Under the pieces are notes generated by a model, which did not search any database, was not told the DNA's origin, and saw only the letters and a list, made by a program, of their open reading frames with translations. Positions 18,387 through 27,605 of a stretch of 64,000 nucleotides of DNA are shown in pieces. Position 1 is the first letter of the stretch. Every line of letters begins with the position of its first letter. Origin of the DNA: Spirosoma endbachense (lineage in GTDB: Bacteria; Bacteroidota; Bacteroidia; Cytophagales; Spirosomataceae); contig NZ_CP045997.1 of NCBI RefSeq assembly GCF_010233585.1, positions 620,001-684,000 on the forward strand, given 5' to 3'. The translations under genes and the position numbers were made by a program.

Positions 18387-19723
18387 GACTCACCGTCGAT
18401 TAAGGCCATTTCGTCGGCCTCATTGATCCGATGACGACCCGGCTTTTGTCGTTGGCGCCATAGCCAGCCCAGGTAGAAAACGGCAATCAGAGCCAGTCCC
18501 CCTGACACCGCAAATGATGAATCGATACCTGCTTCGCCAGTGATGTGATTGAGTAGCCAGCCCGATGCCAGTGCGCCAATTCCAATGCCGGCTTCGAGCG
18601 CAATATACATGGTCGCCATAGCCCGGCCCCGCGTTGCTTCATCACTCAGATCAGCCGTCCACGCCTGTATTGTCGGCGAATTCATACCCCACGACATACC
18701 ATAGAATATAGCCGCTGTCCAGAACCAACTGTGCGCATTGCGATCCGATGGGTCGGTCATAATGAGTAGTACCATCGAAAATGCCAGTACCGCAGTTGAG
18801 ATAAACAAAATCGGTAATCGTCCGTAGCGATCTGATGATTTACTGAACAGCAACCGGACAGCCAGTGATGCAATGGTGTATACGGTAAAAAATAATCCCT
18901 TATTGGCGATACCAAGCGATGCGCTTACCGTGCCAATTACGGTTAAGATCACCCCCGACGAAAATGACTGAAGCAGGAGAACCAGGAAAGGTGGAAGGGC
19001 TTGTTTATCAAACAGTTCTTCCCGTTTCAGACGTAATAAACCAAACCGGAACGGCTGCCGGTTGACCAGTGTTTCAGGCATCTGGAGCAGAATGCCGATC
19101 GATAACAACGCAAAAGCCGATGAAGTCCAGAACATGACATTCATGGAATAATCATCGGCTAACCAACTGCCAATGGCTGGGCCCAGCGACATTCCCATTG
19201 CCGTGAATAGACCAAGCATTCCCATTGCTTCGCCCCGACGAGTGGCTGGAACCACATCGGCAACATAGGCCGACGTAGCGGTCGGTTTGGTTCCGGTCGA
19301 AAAACCATGAATGAGCCGGAGGGTCAGAAACCCCCAGACGGTAAGTAGATAAGGATACAGAAATCCGCACAAAAAGCAGACAATTGATCCAAATGCCATG
19401 ACGGGTACGCGTCCGACGGTATCGGTGATTTTTCCACTAAATGGTCGTGAAACGCCCGCTGTAAGCGTAAACAGGGCGATAATAAGACCCACGTATTCCC
19501 GCCCGCCCAGCTTCGTCAGGTAGTCGGGAAGTTCAGGAATCATCATCGAAAAACTTGCCGAAAACAGGAAGTTACTGACACACAGCAACCAAAACGAGAG
19601 CGTGTAGAGAGAAGGGCCGCGTGAGGTTGAGCGAAAGCGTGACAAGTTGGTACTGGTAGTTTGTGGCTGTAAAGTTAGCCCGTTCTCCTGAACAACGTAC
19701 GACAAAGGGCTTGACAACCGCAC
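18383..19723 (-). CDS. MFS transporter (drug/metabolite exporter type)
   Basis: A 446-residue inner-membrane protein with twelve predicted helices. The segment GKITDTVGRVPVMAFG after helix two is the MFS loop motif, and RLIHGFSTGTKPTATSAYVAD in helix four resembles the antiporter motif of proton-driven exporters. The first 35 residues are a polar Ser/Thr-rich tail; a later start is possible but not obvious. It shares an ATGA overlap with the following small gene. The substrate cannot be read from sequence. Confidence 0.87.
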   Translation of the reverse strand: MRLSSPLSYVVQENGLTLQPQTTSTNLSRFRSTSRGPSLYTLSFWLLCVSNFLFSASFSMMIPELPDYLTKLGGREYVGLIIALFTLTAGVSRPFSGKITDTVGRVPVMAFGSIVCFLCGFLYPYLLTVWGFLTLRLIHGFSTGTKPTATSAYVADVVPATRRGEAMGMLGLFTAMGMSLGPAIGSWLADDYSMNVMFWTSSAFALLSIGILLQMPETLVNRQPFRFGLLRLKREELFDKQALPPFLVLLLQSFSSGVILTVIGTVSASLGIANKGLFFTVYTIASLAVRLLFSKSSDRYGRLPILFISTAVLAFSMVLLIMTDPSDRNAHSWFWTAAIFYGMSWGMNSPTIQAWTADLSDEATRGRAMATMYIALEAGIGIGALASGWLLNHITGEAGIDSSFAVSGGLALIAVFYLGWLWRQRQKPGRHRINEADEMALIDGES

Positions 19724-19735
19724 AAACTAGTGACT

Positions 19736-20233
19736 TTATTTTGGCTCCGGAGTTGTATTCCCACCATCAAGCACAAACCGCCACTGTCCATTATGCTGGC
19801 GTTTCCAGACGGTTACGTAGACACCATGTTGCTCTTTACGCTTCCCGGTTTCGTCTTTACCCGTCAGCAACCACTGGCCAAACGTATAGCCAAACTCGCC
19901 CGACTGAGCTGCATCGGCTTTAAGCACCTGCCAGGTCAATATTGGACCATTTGCAGGCATTCGGCTCAGTTGCGCCCGGAGCGAATCAAAGCCAACCGTC
20001 GGAGCAGCCCCCTCATTCATCCGGATGACATCGTTGGCTGCATAGTACGTAAAGGCTTTCGCCATGCCTTGCTTTTCTGACATACTACTGAAATTCTGAT
20101 CAGTTTCCCGAATTTCGTCAATGGCTTTCTGGCGGATGGCCGCGGCTGGGTTCATGGATCGGGGACTATCAACTCGGGTCCGACATGAACCCGCCAGACT
20201 GATAACCAGCAGAATAGATACCGAATACTTCAT
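19736..20233 (-). CDS. SnoaL/DUF4440-like NTF2-fold lipoprotein
   Basis: A 165-residue protein with a lipoprotein signal ending LAGSC, so the mature chain would be lipid-anchored at Cys17. The rest has the cone-shaped NTF2/SnoaL pattern of DUF4440 proteins: an N-terminal helix with AIDEIRETDQNFSSMSEKQGM, then strands including YYAANDVIRMNEG, GYTFGQW and the ending GQWRFVLDGG. Such proteins bind small molecules or act as simple isomerases or hydrolases, and most are uncharacterised. It ends about 12 bases from the MFS start on the same strand. Confidence 0.8.
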   Translation of the reverse strand: MKYSVSILLVISLAGSCRTRVDSPRSMNPAAAIRQKAIDEIRETDQNFSSMSEKQGMAKAFTYYAANDVIRMNEGAAPTVGFDSLRAQLSRMPANGPILTWQVLKADAAQSGEFGYTFGQWLLTGKDETGKRKEQHGVYVTVWKRQHNGQWRFVLDGGNTTPEPK

Positions 20234-20322
20234 TACGGATGGGGTGAATGAAAAACGTTACGAGCACAAAAATGAGCAAAATTCAGTCGGGCGCGCGTGT
20301 AGCTCACTTTTACAAACAAAAA

Positions 20323-20342
20323 TCGCGGGTTTTCACCCGCGA
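20323..20342 (-). terminator. Intrinsic terminator of the sugar isomerase gene
   Basis: An eight-base perfect stem (TCGCGGGT with ACCCGCGA) around a four-base loop is followed on the minus strand by TTTTTGTTTG. It sits about 30 bases beyond the stop codon at 20372. Confidence 0.85.
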
Positions 20343-20371
20343 CACACAATTGCCAGCACTGCCGGGGCCAA

Positions 20372-21238
20372 TCACCTCGCGTATTTAGCCTGCATCATCT
20401 TAATGAATTTAAGGCCATTCTCGGCAATATCCCAGGGATCATTATACTCCCGCCAAACATTGATTGAATTGGCAAAATCGATATCATTGCGGGTAAAGGC
20501 TTCAATTGTCATCCAGCCGGTATAGTTCAGTTCAGCCAGTGTCCGGAACGTATCGTCCCAGGGAATATGTCCATCGCCTGGTGTTCCCCGGTCATTTTCG
20601 CTGATGTGAACATGCGCCAACACGGGTGCAATCGTACGAATGGCATCGGGGAAACGCTTCTCTTCCATATTGGCATGGTGCGTATCAAACATAGCCCGAA
20701 CATTCGGGTGATCGGTTCGACGAATCAAATCCAGCAATTGTTCCATCGTATTACAGAGGTAACATTCGAAGCGGTTTAACGCTTCGGGTGTCAATACGAT
20801 ATTGGCCTGTTGGGCATATTCGCCAGCGGCATGAAGCACTTCCGCGCTATGAGCGTACTCATCCGGCTGTGGCTCGCGTCGGCTGAATGTTGCAAATGCC
20901 GAGTGGATTGGGCCACAAATGACCGTTGCACCCATCGCATGAGCCCGGTCAATGGCTCCTTTCAGAAAACTCAAAGCCTGTTCGCGAATTCTGGCTGATT
21001 CACTGGCTGGATTTTCATCAGGCCCAACAACCATAACGGTGGTACTTTGCAAGCCAAGCTGCTGTAAATGATGACCAAACTGGCGATAGGCAGACACATC
21101 CTGATTGTCGATAAAACATTCGATTCCGTCGTAGCCGATGGCTTTTAGTCGCTCAGCAATGGGATTCATTTTCTCGGAAATAGGTGCCGACCAGGCTAAT
21201 AAATTGAATCCAATTGGTGACATCGTTACTGTTGACAT
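20372..21238 (-). CDS. Sugar phosphate isomerase/epimerase (xylose isomerase-like TIM barrel)
   Basis: A 288-residue AP-endonuclease-2/xylose-isomerase-like TIM barrel. Landmarks are GYDGIECFIDN near residue 34, the metal-binding stretch VLTPEALNRFE, MFDTHHANM, HVHISENDRGTPGDGHIPWD and the closing MTIEAF. These supply the Glu/Asp/His ligands for a divalent metal, as in ketose 3-epimerases and IolE/IolI-like enzymes. There is no signal peptide, so it is cytosolic. The upstream same-strand cytochrome/ThuA genes form a set often seen with carbohydrate oxidation in Bacteroidota, but the exact sugar is unknown. Confidence 0.87.
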   Translation of the reverse strand: MSTVTMSPIGFNLLAWSAPISEKMNPIAERLKAIGYDGIECFIDNQDVSAYRQFGHHLQQLGLQSTTVMVVGPDENPASESARIREQALSFLKGAIDRAHAMGATVICGPIHSAFATFSRREPQPDEYAHSAEVLHAAGEYAQQANIVLTPEALNRFECYLCNTMEQLLDLIRRTDHPNVRAMFDTHHANMEEKRFPDAIRTIAPVLAHVHISENDRGTPGDGHIPWDDTFRTLAELNYTGWMTIEAFTRNDIDFANSINVWREYNDPWDIAENGLKFIKMMQAKYAR

Positions 21239-21308
21239 AGAATAAAAAGAAGATTTTTAAGGCTAATCGTTTTGAGAGGGCATATATTCGTGTACTACCA
21301 ATCCCTGG

Positions 21309-21353
21309 AAACAATGGTGAGGAAGCCAATAAATAGCTTCCTCACCATTGTTT
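21309..21353 (-). terminator. 17-base perfect inverted repeat, probable terminator of the cytochrome gene
   Basis: Arms at 21309-21325 and 21337-21353 are exact reverse complements with an 11-base loop. The stem begins four bases beyond the stop codon of the gene ending at 21358. The A/T ends of the stem give a short U-run on the minus strand. It may also act as an mRNA 3'-end stabiliser. Confidence 0.7.
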
Positions 21354-21357
21354 TTAC

Positions 21358-24300
21358 TTATTTTTCCATTGGATGATCTTTCAGTAATTGCTGGGGAGCG
21401 TAAAAATCCTTTTTAGCCTCAGTAGCGGCCCGAACTTTTGCCACTTTCTCAGGAAGTACGGCTGGAGCGTTATTTCCAAACGAATTCCGGACGTAGGTAA
21501 GCACAGCGGCTATTTCCTTGTCCTTGAGCAAACCACCGAATGGAGTCATAGGCACCTGACCCGGATATGATTTACCACTTACATCGATCGGTCCCATAAG
21601 GCCTTTCAGCGCAATCTTGATCAGACGATCTTCATTGCCCATTACCCAGTTTGTTCCGGTAAGGGGCGGAAATCCGGAAGCTGTAAGGCCCTTACCATCG
21701 GGCTGATGGCAGGTGGCGCAATACCCTTCTTTGGCATAAATTTCTTTACCCAAATTAAACAGAGCAAGTTCTTCGCCTTTCAGCGTTGATTTGGTGGCAA
21801 CTTCCTTCTCTTTCTTAACATTGACCCCATTCAGGTGAGCAACGGCGGTTTCATGCGCGTGAATCATCCAGTCATCCAACGGCTTTTTGGTCGCTTCAGC
21901 CAAAATGGGTAGCCCTTTTTCCTTACCGATCCAGGAGGCAGCCACAATAGCAACCAACCGAACCCGGCTATTGTCGTCCCGAACAGCCTGCATCAATAAA
22001 TCGGCCTGATCGGCAACCTGATGACCGGTATAGCGCACAACCTGAACAGCAGCCGCTCTGGCATGGTAGTCTTTTGCTTTTAATACTTGCCGTAACAGTT
22101 TCTGATCTACCTTATTCATCCCCCAGCTCACCCATAACCCTTCCAGCAAATGATGTTCGTAGCGTGGGTCATTTTTATCCAGTCCGGCTACCCACGTATT
22201 CAGTTTTGTCAATACCTGGTTCACATCCCGTCCACGAAGTTCGCGCCGTGTCCGGTATCTAGTCCGGTATTCGGGCAGTTTGAGATTATCCAGGAGCACT
22301 TCAATACTGGCACCATCAATACTGGCTGGTTTAACCAACGGTCTCGACGGATAGGTAATCCGGTATATACGACCGTGCGAATGGTCGCGCAGGGGGTCGC
22401 GGGCGTTATGCTGCATGTGGCCGATCAGGATGTTATGCCAGTCGATCACGTACAGTGAACCATCGGGGGCAAATTCCAAATCGACCGGTCTGAAGTTACG
22501 GTCTTCACTAACAACAAGATCGGCCCGGTGGTGGCTTTTATAGCCAGTACCCTCATCGGTTAGGGTATGTTCTTTTGTCCCCAAGAAACCAATGGTATTG
22601 TTGATCAGGAAATCACCCTGAATTTCATCGGGAAAGTGTCGGCTGGAAACAAATTCAATGCCGGAAGTCGGGCGGACACGGTGAGCTTCTTCGACCAACT
22701 GAACTGACTTGTGCGTCGCTTCACCATACCTTGGCAAAACGCTGCCGGGCATCATCCAGCGCACATCCGGACTGGATGTTTCTGCGAAGAAGGGTTGGCC
22801 CCAATCATCAAAGGCAATACCCCAGGGATTCGGAATGGACAGTTGCGCGGTGCGTTCCAGTTTATGGAGTTGTGGGCTGTACCGGTAAAATCCACCATTG
22901 GTAGCGCGAACCGGGCCGTATGAAGTTTCTACGTTCGTATGTAAAAACACACCCTCGCCCGAATAAATGGCACCCGAAGGATCGACGGTAAATGCATGGC
23001 TGTTGTGGTGGGTATCATGATCATCATAGCCACTCAAAAGAATCTCCCTCTTGTCGGCCTTGCCATCACCATCGACGTCAATTAACAGCTTCAGGTTGGG
23101 ACCCTGCGATACATAGACGCCTTCTTTCGCTAGTTCAAAACCAAGCGGCAGATGGAGACCATCGGCAAAAACGGTTTGCTTGTCGGCCTTACCATCATTA
23201 TTGGTATCTTCGAAGATCAGAATTTTGTCATTAGGCTTGGTATCTCCGGGCTTGTAGTGCGGATAACTGGGCATGGCAGCCACCCATAACCGGCCTTTGT
23301 TATCGAACGACATCTGCATCGGCTTCGCTAAATCCGGAAATTCTTCCTCGGAAGCAAAAAGCTCGATCTTATAACCCTGAGGCACTTTCAGTTTGCTCAG
23401 GGCATCTTTCCCATAGAGGTATTGGAGGCTACCGTTTTTCTCCGGATTGAAATTAGTTTTGACCGATGGGAGCTGCTTTGTTTTCTTATCCGCAGTGGCA
23501 ACATCCATTTTCTCTCCTTTCGTTGCCGCCAGCCAAACGGCCGTATCCCGAATGGCGGTCATCTGGCGAATTTTCTCAATTTCTGCCGGGTAATTGTCCG
23601 GACCGAATGGATTGTACCGACGACCATACACGTGAACACCATTGGGAATTTTGTAATCATTGTGCCACATCCAGTTTTTTTCCAGAACGGCATCATGAAC
23701 CAGCGACCGGTTGGCTTCGGCCTTAGGCGCTGTCTTGCCAAAAACCTCATCGCTGAGTAAAGTTGCCAATTTCTTATAGCCAGCCTCGTTTAGCTGCGAG
23801 CCGTCGATGGTCAGGGGCTCTGCACTGGAGTCGTACCACTGCTGAGAAGGCGTAAATGCATCCACAAAAAGGACTTGATCGCCACCCTGATTATTCTGGT
23901 CAACGACTTCCTTCATCGCCTTCGAATACAGCGATAGGTTTTCGTTTTCCTTTTTACCGTTTGGGAGGTCATAGGTAGCGGATAAATCCTCAAACGCGAT
24001 AGGAGAAACAATGGCCAGCTTCGGAGCGGCCGTTCCGTTGTATTTTTGCTTGATTGTCCACTTGATAAAGGCATCCAGTTCGGCCTTGTAGTTGGCCAGT
24101 CCTTCTTTTCCCTGAAAGGATTCATTGTAGCCAAAAAATGCGACGATCACATCCGCTTTCAGCCGGGTCAGCCATTCGTCGGGCGACTCGAAAGTACCCT
24201 GGCTGTCGGAAGGATTCGCATACTCCGTTTGAAAACGTTCTGCTCCGGGGAATGCCCAGGGCGAGAACCGGCTTGAACGGGGTCTGAATCCGGGTGTATC

Positions 24301-24543
24301 GCCGGGATCACACATGTTCCGGATATAGAGCATCTGCTCTGGATAGCGAACCTGCATTTCGGTCTCAAAATGACCGTAGTTCATCATTCTTGACCCCAGA
24401 TTATTGCCAAGCAACATAATACGAGTCCCTTTTTCGAGGGGTATTGATGCCGATCTATTGGCTTGAAATGCGCTAAACGCGATTAATAATAGTCCAGATA
24501 TGCTTAGCAATCCGATGATGCTATTTTTCCTGGTTCTAGCCAT
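21358..24543 (-). CDS. PVC-type heme-binding protein: SGNH hydrolase, beta-propeller dehydrogenase, HEAT and cytochrome c
   Basis: The protein has 1061 residues from the ATG at 24543, which begins a signal anchor (IIGLLSISGLLLIAFSAFQA); the open frame runs 17 codons further upstream with no conserved content. Order: a GDSL/SGNH-like domain at about 35-280 (RIMLLGNNLGSRM, VIVAFFGYNESF), a linker, a sugar-dehydrogenase-like propeller at about 380-730 with PVC motifs (GKADKQTVFADGL, NSHAFTVDPSGAIY, YVIDWHNILIG), a HEAT-like segment at about 760-880, and a cytochrome c domain with CATCH at 942-946 and a probable axial Met in PMTPFGG. Planctomycetes and Bacteroidota carry many such periplasmic proteins, presumed to oxidise sugars or polyols and pass electrons to heme. 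The ThuA and isomerase genes flank it. Confidence 0.87.
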   Translation of the reverse strand: MARTRKNSIIGLLSISGLLLIAFSAFQANRSASIPLEKGTRIMLLGNNLGSRMMNYGHFETEMQVRYPEQMLYIRNMCDPGDTPGFRPRSSRFSPWAFPGAERFQTEYANPSDSQGTFESPDEWLTRLKADVIVAFFGYNESFQGKEGLANYKAELDAFIKWTIKQKYNGTAAPKLAIVSPIAFEDLSATYDLPNGKKENENLSLYSKAMKEVVDQNNQGGDQVLFVDAFTPSQQWYDSSAEPLTIDGSQLNEAGYKKLATLLSDEVFGKTAPKAEANRSLVHDAVLEKNWMWHNDYKIPNGVHVYGRRYNPFGPDNYPAEIEKIRQMTAIRDTAVWLAATKGEKMDVATADKKTKQLPSVKTNFNPEKNGSLQYLYGKDALSKLKVPQGYKIELFASEEEFPDLAKPMQMSFDNKGRLWVAAMPSYPHYKPGDTKPNDKILIFEDTNNDGKADKQTVFADGLHLPLGFELAKEGVYVSQGPNLKLLIDVDGDGKADKREILLSGYDDHDTHHNSHAFTVDPSGAIYSGEGVFLHTNVETSYGPVRATNGGFYRYSPQLHKLERTAQLSIPNPWGIAFDDWGQPFFAETSSPDVRWMMPGSVLPRYGEATHKSVQLVEEAHRVRPTSGIEFVSSRHFPDEIQGDFLINNTIGFLGTKEHTLTDEGTGYKSHHRADLVVSEDRNFRPVDLEFAPDGSLYVIDWHNILIGHMQHNARDPLRDHSHGRIYRITYPSRPLVKPASIDGASIEVLLDNLKLPEYRTRYRTRRELRGRDVNQVLTKLNTWVAGLDKNDPRYEHHLLEGLWVSWGMNKVDQKLLRQVLKAKDYHARAAAVQVVRYTGHQVADQADLLMQAVRDDNSRVRLVAIVAASWIGKEKGLPILAEATKKPLDDWMIHAHETAVAHLNGVNVKKEKEVATKSTLKGEELALFNLGKEIYAKEGYCATCHQPDGKGLTASGFPPLTGTNWVMGNEDRLIKIALKGLMGPIDVSGKSYPGQVPMTPFGGLLKDKEIAAVLTYVRNSFGNNAPAVLPEKVAKVRAATEAKKDFYAPQQLLKDHPMEK

Positions 24544-24602
24544 TTTGAGGTATACTATTGATGTCTGAATTTTTAAGTGACAGGGTAAGCGCAAACAACT
24601 TA

Positions 24603-25499
24603 TTATTTTTTAGGATGCCCATACGGTACGTCGATGTCAATTTTGCCCTTCCACTTAGGCACCGGTTTTCCCAATTCCCAGTGAATCGCATTAATGACTA
24701 ATCGCTGAAACGACTCTACCCGAAAATCTTCCGGATGGCCTAACGTAGTCATGAATGCTTTTCCGCCCCACTGGTTTTTCCATGTCCAGGCTACGGGGTT
24801 GTCGATAGCTTCTTTATCGGGGTTAATCGATTTACCCATTAAGAGTGGAACCGCTCCTTTGGCCGGATAATCAGGGAGGACACGATAGAGCCAGGATGCG
24901 GCATGAAAAGCGGGTTCGACACCTGTCAGAATCGGGTTCTTTGCAGCTTCGGGAAGAATTGTAACATCGGTAGTACTCTTGTGGCCATAGTGCGTATGCT
25001 TGGCCGCACCACCCCAGCCCGGAGGGGCTCCAAACGCAAATTCGCCAAATGCATTCCAGCGATTCCGTTCATCACCGTCGGGATAATTGAAGGCATGTGT
25101 CGTTGTTCGGAAGCCCATCACCGGCTTTCCCGATTTCAGATAATCGTCAATATATTGAAGTTGCTCCTGCGGTAATTGACGCCAGCGAAGGAAAAAAACT
25201 GCCAGATCAGCCTCCTTGAGTGCTTCTAGTCCTGGAATATCTTTTTCGCTGTTGTAATCAGGATGAGCTTCCAGAATTTTCGTCCGCATACCATAGTTTT
25301 TCTCCAGCTCATCCGCAATGTATGGCAGGGTGAGTTCACCACTATACTCATGATCACCTGTAACAAACACGATATAGGGTTTAACTGCTTTAGTCCTGAT
25401 TGACGGGTGGCAGTTAGCAAGAGTCGCAGACAAGCTTAAAGGGCTTAGTGCCAGTAAACTGGCTGCATTTTGCAAAAAAGTTCGGCGGTTAGTTTTCAT
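24603..25499 (-). CDS. ThuA-domain (trehalose-utilisation-like) exported protein
   Basis: A 298-residue protein with a Tat-like signal (TNRRTFLQNAASLLALSPLSLSA). The mature part is a ThuA/glutamine-amidotransferase-like fold: KPYIVFVTGDHEYSGELTLP, ADLAVFFLRWRQLPQEQL, KPVMGFRTTTHAF and the end KAFMTTLGHPEDF with RLVINAIHWELG. ThuA proteins take part in catabolism of trehalose and related disaccharides in rhizobia, and ThuB-type oxidation yields keto-sugars. In Bacteroidota they frequently accompany PVC-type cytochrome proteins, as here, where the cytochrome gene starts 60 bases downstream. The biochemical activity is unproven. Confidence 0.87.
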   Translation of the reverse strand: MKTNRRTFLQNAASLLALSPLSLSATLANCHPSIRTKAVKPYIVFVTGDHEYSGELTLPYIADELEKNYGMRTKILEAHPDYNSEKDIPGLEALKEADLAVFFLRWRQLPQEQLQYIDDYLKSGKPVMGFRTTTHAFNYPDGDERNRWNAFGEFAFGAPPGWGGAAKHTHYGHKSTTDVTILPEAAKNPILTGVEPAFHAASWLYRVLPDYPAKGAVPLLMGKSINPDKEAIDNPVAWTWKNQWGGKAFMTTLGHPEDFRVESFQRLVINAIHWELGKPVPKWKGKIDIDVPYGHPKK

Positions 25500-25747
25500 T
25501 TAGGCAATTCGTGTAGTAAATCAATCTTCCTATTTAAGGCAGTTAAGCGCCGAAATTACTTATCAATTCAATCTTAATCCAAAAATAGTTACGTAAATCG
25601 GCTAAGTTTCTTATAAACAGGCTTTACTTTCAAACCGCCACTGATGATTTCCTATTGTCTGCACTAGTACAGTATTTTGGTGCAGAATTAAGAAAATGAA
25701 TCTTACCCTATAAGCATCGCCAGCACTTCAACTTACTGTTATTCAAA

Positions 25748-26467
25748 ATGGCAACTACATTTTTGACCGCCCAATGGCGAAATCTAATTTTCGCGAATTA
25801 TGCGCTGGACCGGCAGGTGTTAGAGCCGCTGGTACCGTATGGAACAGAACTCGACGAATTTAATGGTGTCTGCTACGCTAGTCTGGTCGGGTTTTACTTT
25901 GAGCAGGTCAAATTGTTTGGAAAAGTAGCTGTGCCCTTTCACCGAGAGTTCGAAGAGTTTAATCTACGGTTTTATGTCCGTCGAAAAACGCAAACCGGCT
26001 GGAAACGGGGTGTCGTTTTTGTTAAGGAGCTTGTCCCTAAATTTGCCATCTCCCTTATTGCCAATACGTTATACGGTGAACCCTACGCTACCCATCCCAT
26101 GCGCCACCGCTGGGAAGCAGACGAACGAAGCCAACATATTGCCTATGAATTTAAAGTCGGCCCTTCGTGGAATCATATCCAGGTGAGTGCCGACCGAAAG
26201 GGACATCCATTGACGCCCGATAGTGAAGAAGCATTTATAACGGAACATTACTGGGGCTACACGCGTCGTGGGGCAATGCGAACCTCGGAATATGAAGTCG
26301 TACACCCGCCGTGGAACATCTACCCGGTCACCAGTCACGATATCTGCTGTGATGTAGCAAAGTTGTATGGGTCACAGTTTGCCCCATTTTTTGAGCAACC
26401 ACCTCATTCGGTATTTCTGGCCGATGGATCAGCCGTAATTGTAAAATCAGGCTCGGCCATTGAGTAA
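25748..26467 (+). CDS. DUF2071 (YqjF-like) protein
   Basis: A 239-residue cytosolic protein of the DUF2071 family. Landmarks are TAQWRNLIFANYALD at the start, GVCYASLVGFYF near 40, and EFEEFNLRFYVRRK, followed by FITEHYWGYTRRG and the end SVFLADGSAVIVKSG. The family adopts an acetoacetate-decarboxylase-like fold with no established role. It is divergent from the ThuA gene across a 248-base AT-rich gap, and the next gene starts about 45 bases after its stop. Confidence 0.88.
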   Translation: MATTFLTAQWRNLIFANYALDRQVLEPLVPYGTELDEFNGVCYASLVGFYFEQVKLFGKVAVPFHREFEEFNLRFYVRRKTQTGWKRGVVFVKELVPKFAISLIANTLYGEPYATHPMRHRWEADERSQHIAYEFKVGPSWNHIQVSADRKGHPLTPDSEEAFITEHYWGYTRRGAMRTSEYEVVHPPWNIYPVTSHDICCDVAKLYGSQFAPFFEQPPHSVFLADGSAVIVKSGSAIE

Positions 26468-26513
26468 CTTTTTTGCAATATCCTGTTTTCTAACTAGGCT
26501 AAAAATAACGGAT

Positions 26514-27557
26514 ATGCTCATTAACTGGTGTATACTTCTGGGAGTTGTTCTCCTTATGGCGTTCTACAATGCTGGATACCAGGCAAATCAGTCAATTGAA
26601 GCACCAACGCACATCCAAACGACCAGCAAAAACCCACCCAAACCATTGATTACCAACAAAAAAGAGCAGCGTAAAAAGCTATACCAACTGCTCGGAAAAC
26701 TACCCGACCGCAACAGGCCAATCTCTGTAACGCTCCTATCAACGCAGGAAACCGATGAGTTGATTATTGAAAAACTCCTCCTGGATATCAATGGCCAGGA
26801 ACTAGTACCCGCTTACTTTACGAAGCCCAGAAATCACACTGGCAAACTCCCCATCGTTTTATTTAACCACTCCCATTTCGGTCAGTACGAAGTGGGCAAG
26901 GAAGAATTTATACGCGGCAGGCCCGAGATGCAGCAACCACCCTATGCCCTGGCGCTGGGTCGGGCGGGTTACGCGGGTTTGTGTCTGGATAGCTGGTGTT
27001 TTGGCGAGCGGCAAAACCGTAAGGAGTTAGATACTTTCAAAGAAATGATCTGGCATGGTCAGGTACTGTGGGGCATGATGGTTTATGATAATCTGAGGGC
27101 ACTAGACTACCTGCAAACCAGACCGGAGGTAGATACCAAACGAATAGCGACAATGGGCATGTCTATGGGCAGCACCATGGCCTGGTGGCTGGCCGCTCTG
27201 GACGAGCGGATCAAGGTGTGTGTCGATTTGTGCTGTCTCACCGATTACCAGGCACTTCTGGATGCGAAAGGGCTCGGTTTACACGGGATCTACTATTATG
27301 TACCTGACCTGTTGACCCATTTTACAACGTCGGATATTAATGGGCTTATTTCTCCCCGTCCACACTTTAGTTTAGCAGGGCGATTTGATGCGTTAACTCC
27401 GTTGCCGGGCCTTGAAAAAATTGATCGTTCGCTCAAGGTAATTTATCAACAGGACGGCGCATCCAACGCCTGGCAATTGCGAATTTACGATGTGGGTCAT
27501 CAGGAGACAGCAGCGATGCGGGCCGATATAATGACCTTTTATAAAAAATGGCTATAA
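26514..27557 (+). CDS. Alpha/beta hydrolase (dienelactone-hydrolase-like), membrane-anchored or exported
   Basis: The protein has 347 residues from the ATG at 26514, chosen over an upstream TTG because it starts a hydrophobic leader (MLINWCILLGVVLLMAFYNAG). The nucleophile elbow is GMSMGS, with a preceding PIVLFNHSHFGQYEVG and YAGLCLDSWCFGER region, RFDALTP for the acid and DVGHQE for the catalytic His. This arrangement is typical of the abhydrolase family related to acetyl-xylan esterase and dienelactone hydrolase. The substrate is unknown. It probably forms a pair with the DUF2071 gene. Confidence 0.83.
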   Translation: MLINWCILLGVVLLMAFYNAGYQANQSIEAPTHIQTTSKNPPKPLITNKKEQRKKLYQLLGKLPDRNRPISVTLLSTQETDELIIEKLLLDINGQELVPAYFTKPRNHTGKLPIVLFNHSHFGQYEVGKEEFIRGRPEMQQPPYALALGRAGYAGLCLDSWCFGERQNRKELDTFKEMIWHGQVLWGMMVYDNLRALDYLQTRPEVDTKRIATMGMSMGSTMAWWLAALDERIKVCVDLCCLTDYQALLDAKGLGLHGIYYYVPDLLTHFTTSDINGLISPRPHFSLAGRFDALTPLPGLEKIDRSLKVIYQQDGASNAWQLRIYDVGHQETAAMRADIMTFYKKWL

Positions 27558-27605
27558 CCGAAACACAAAACACTGACAATCAATAAAATAATCTCAGAAT
27601 TGCGT

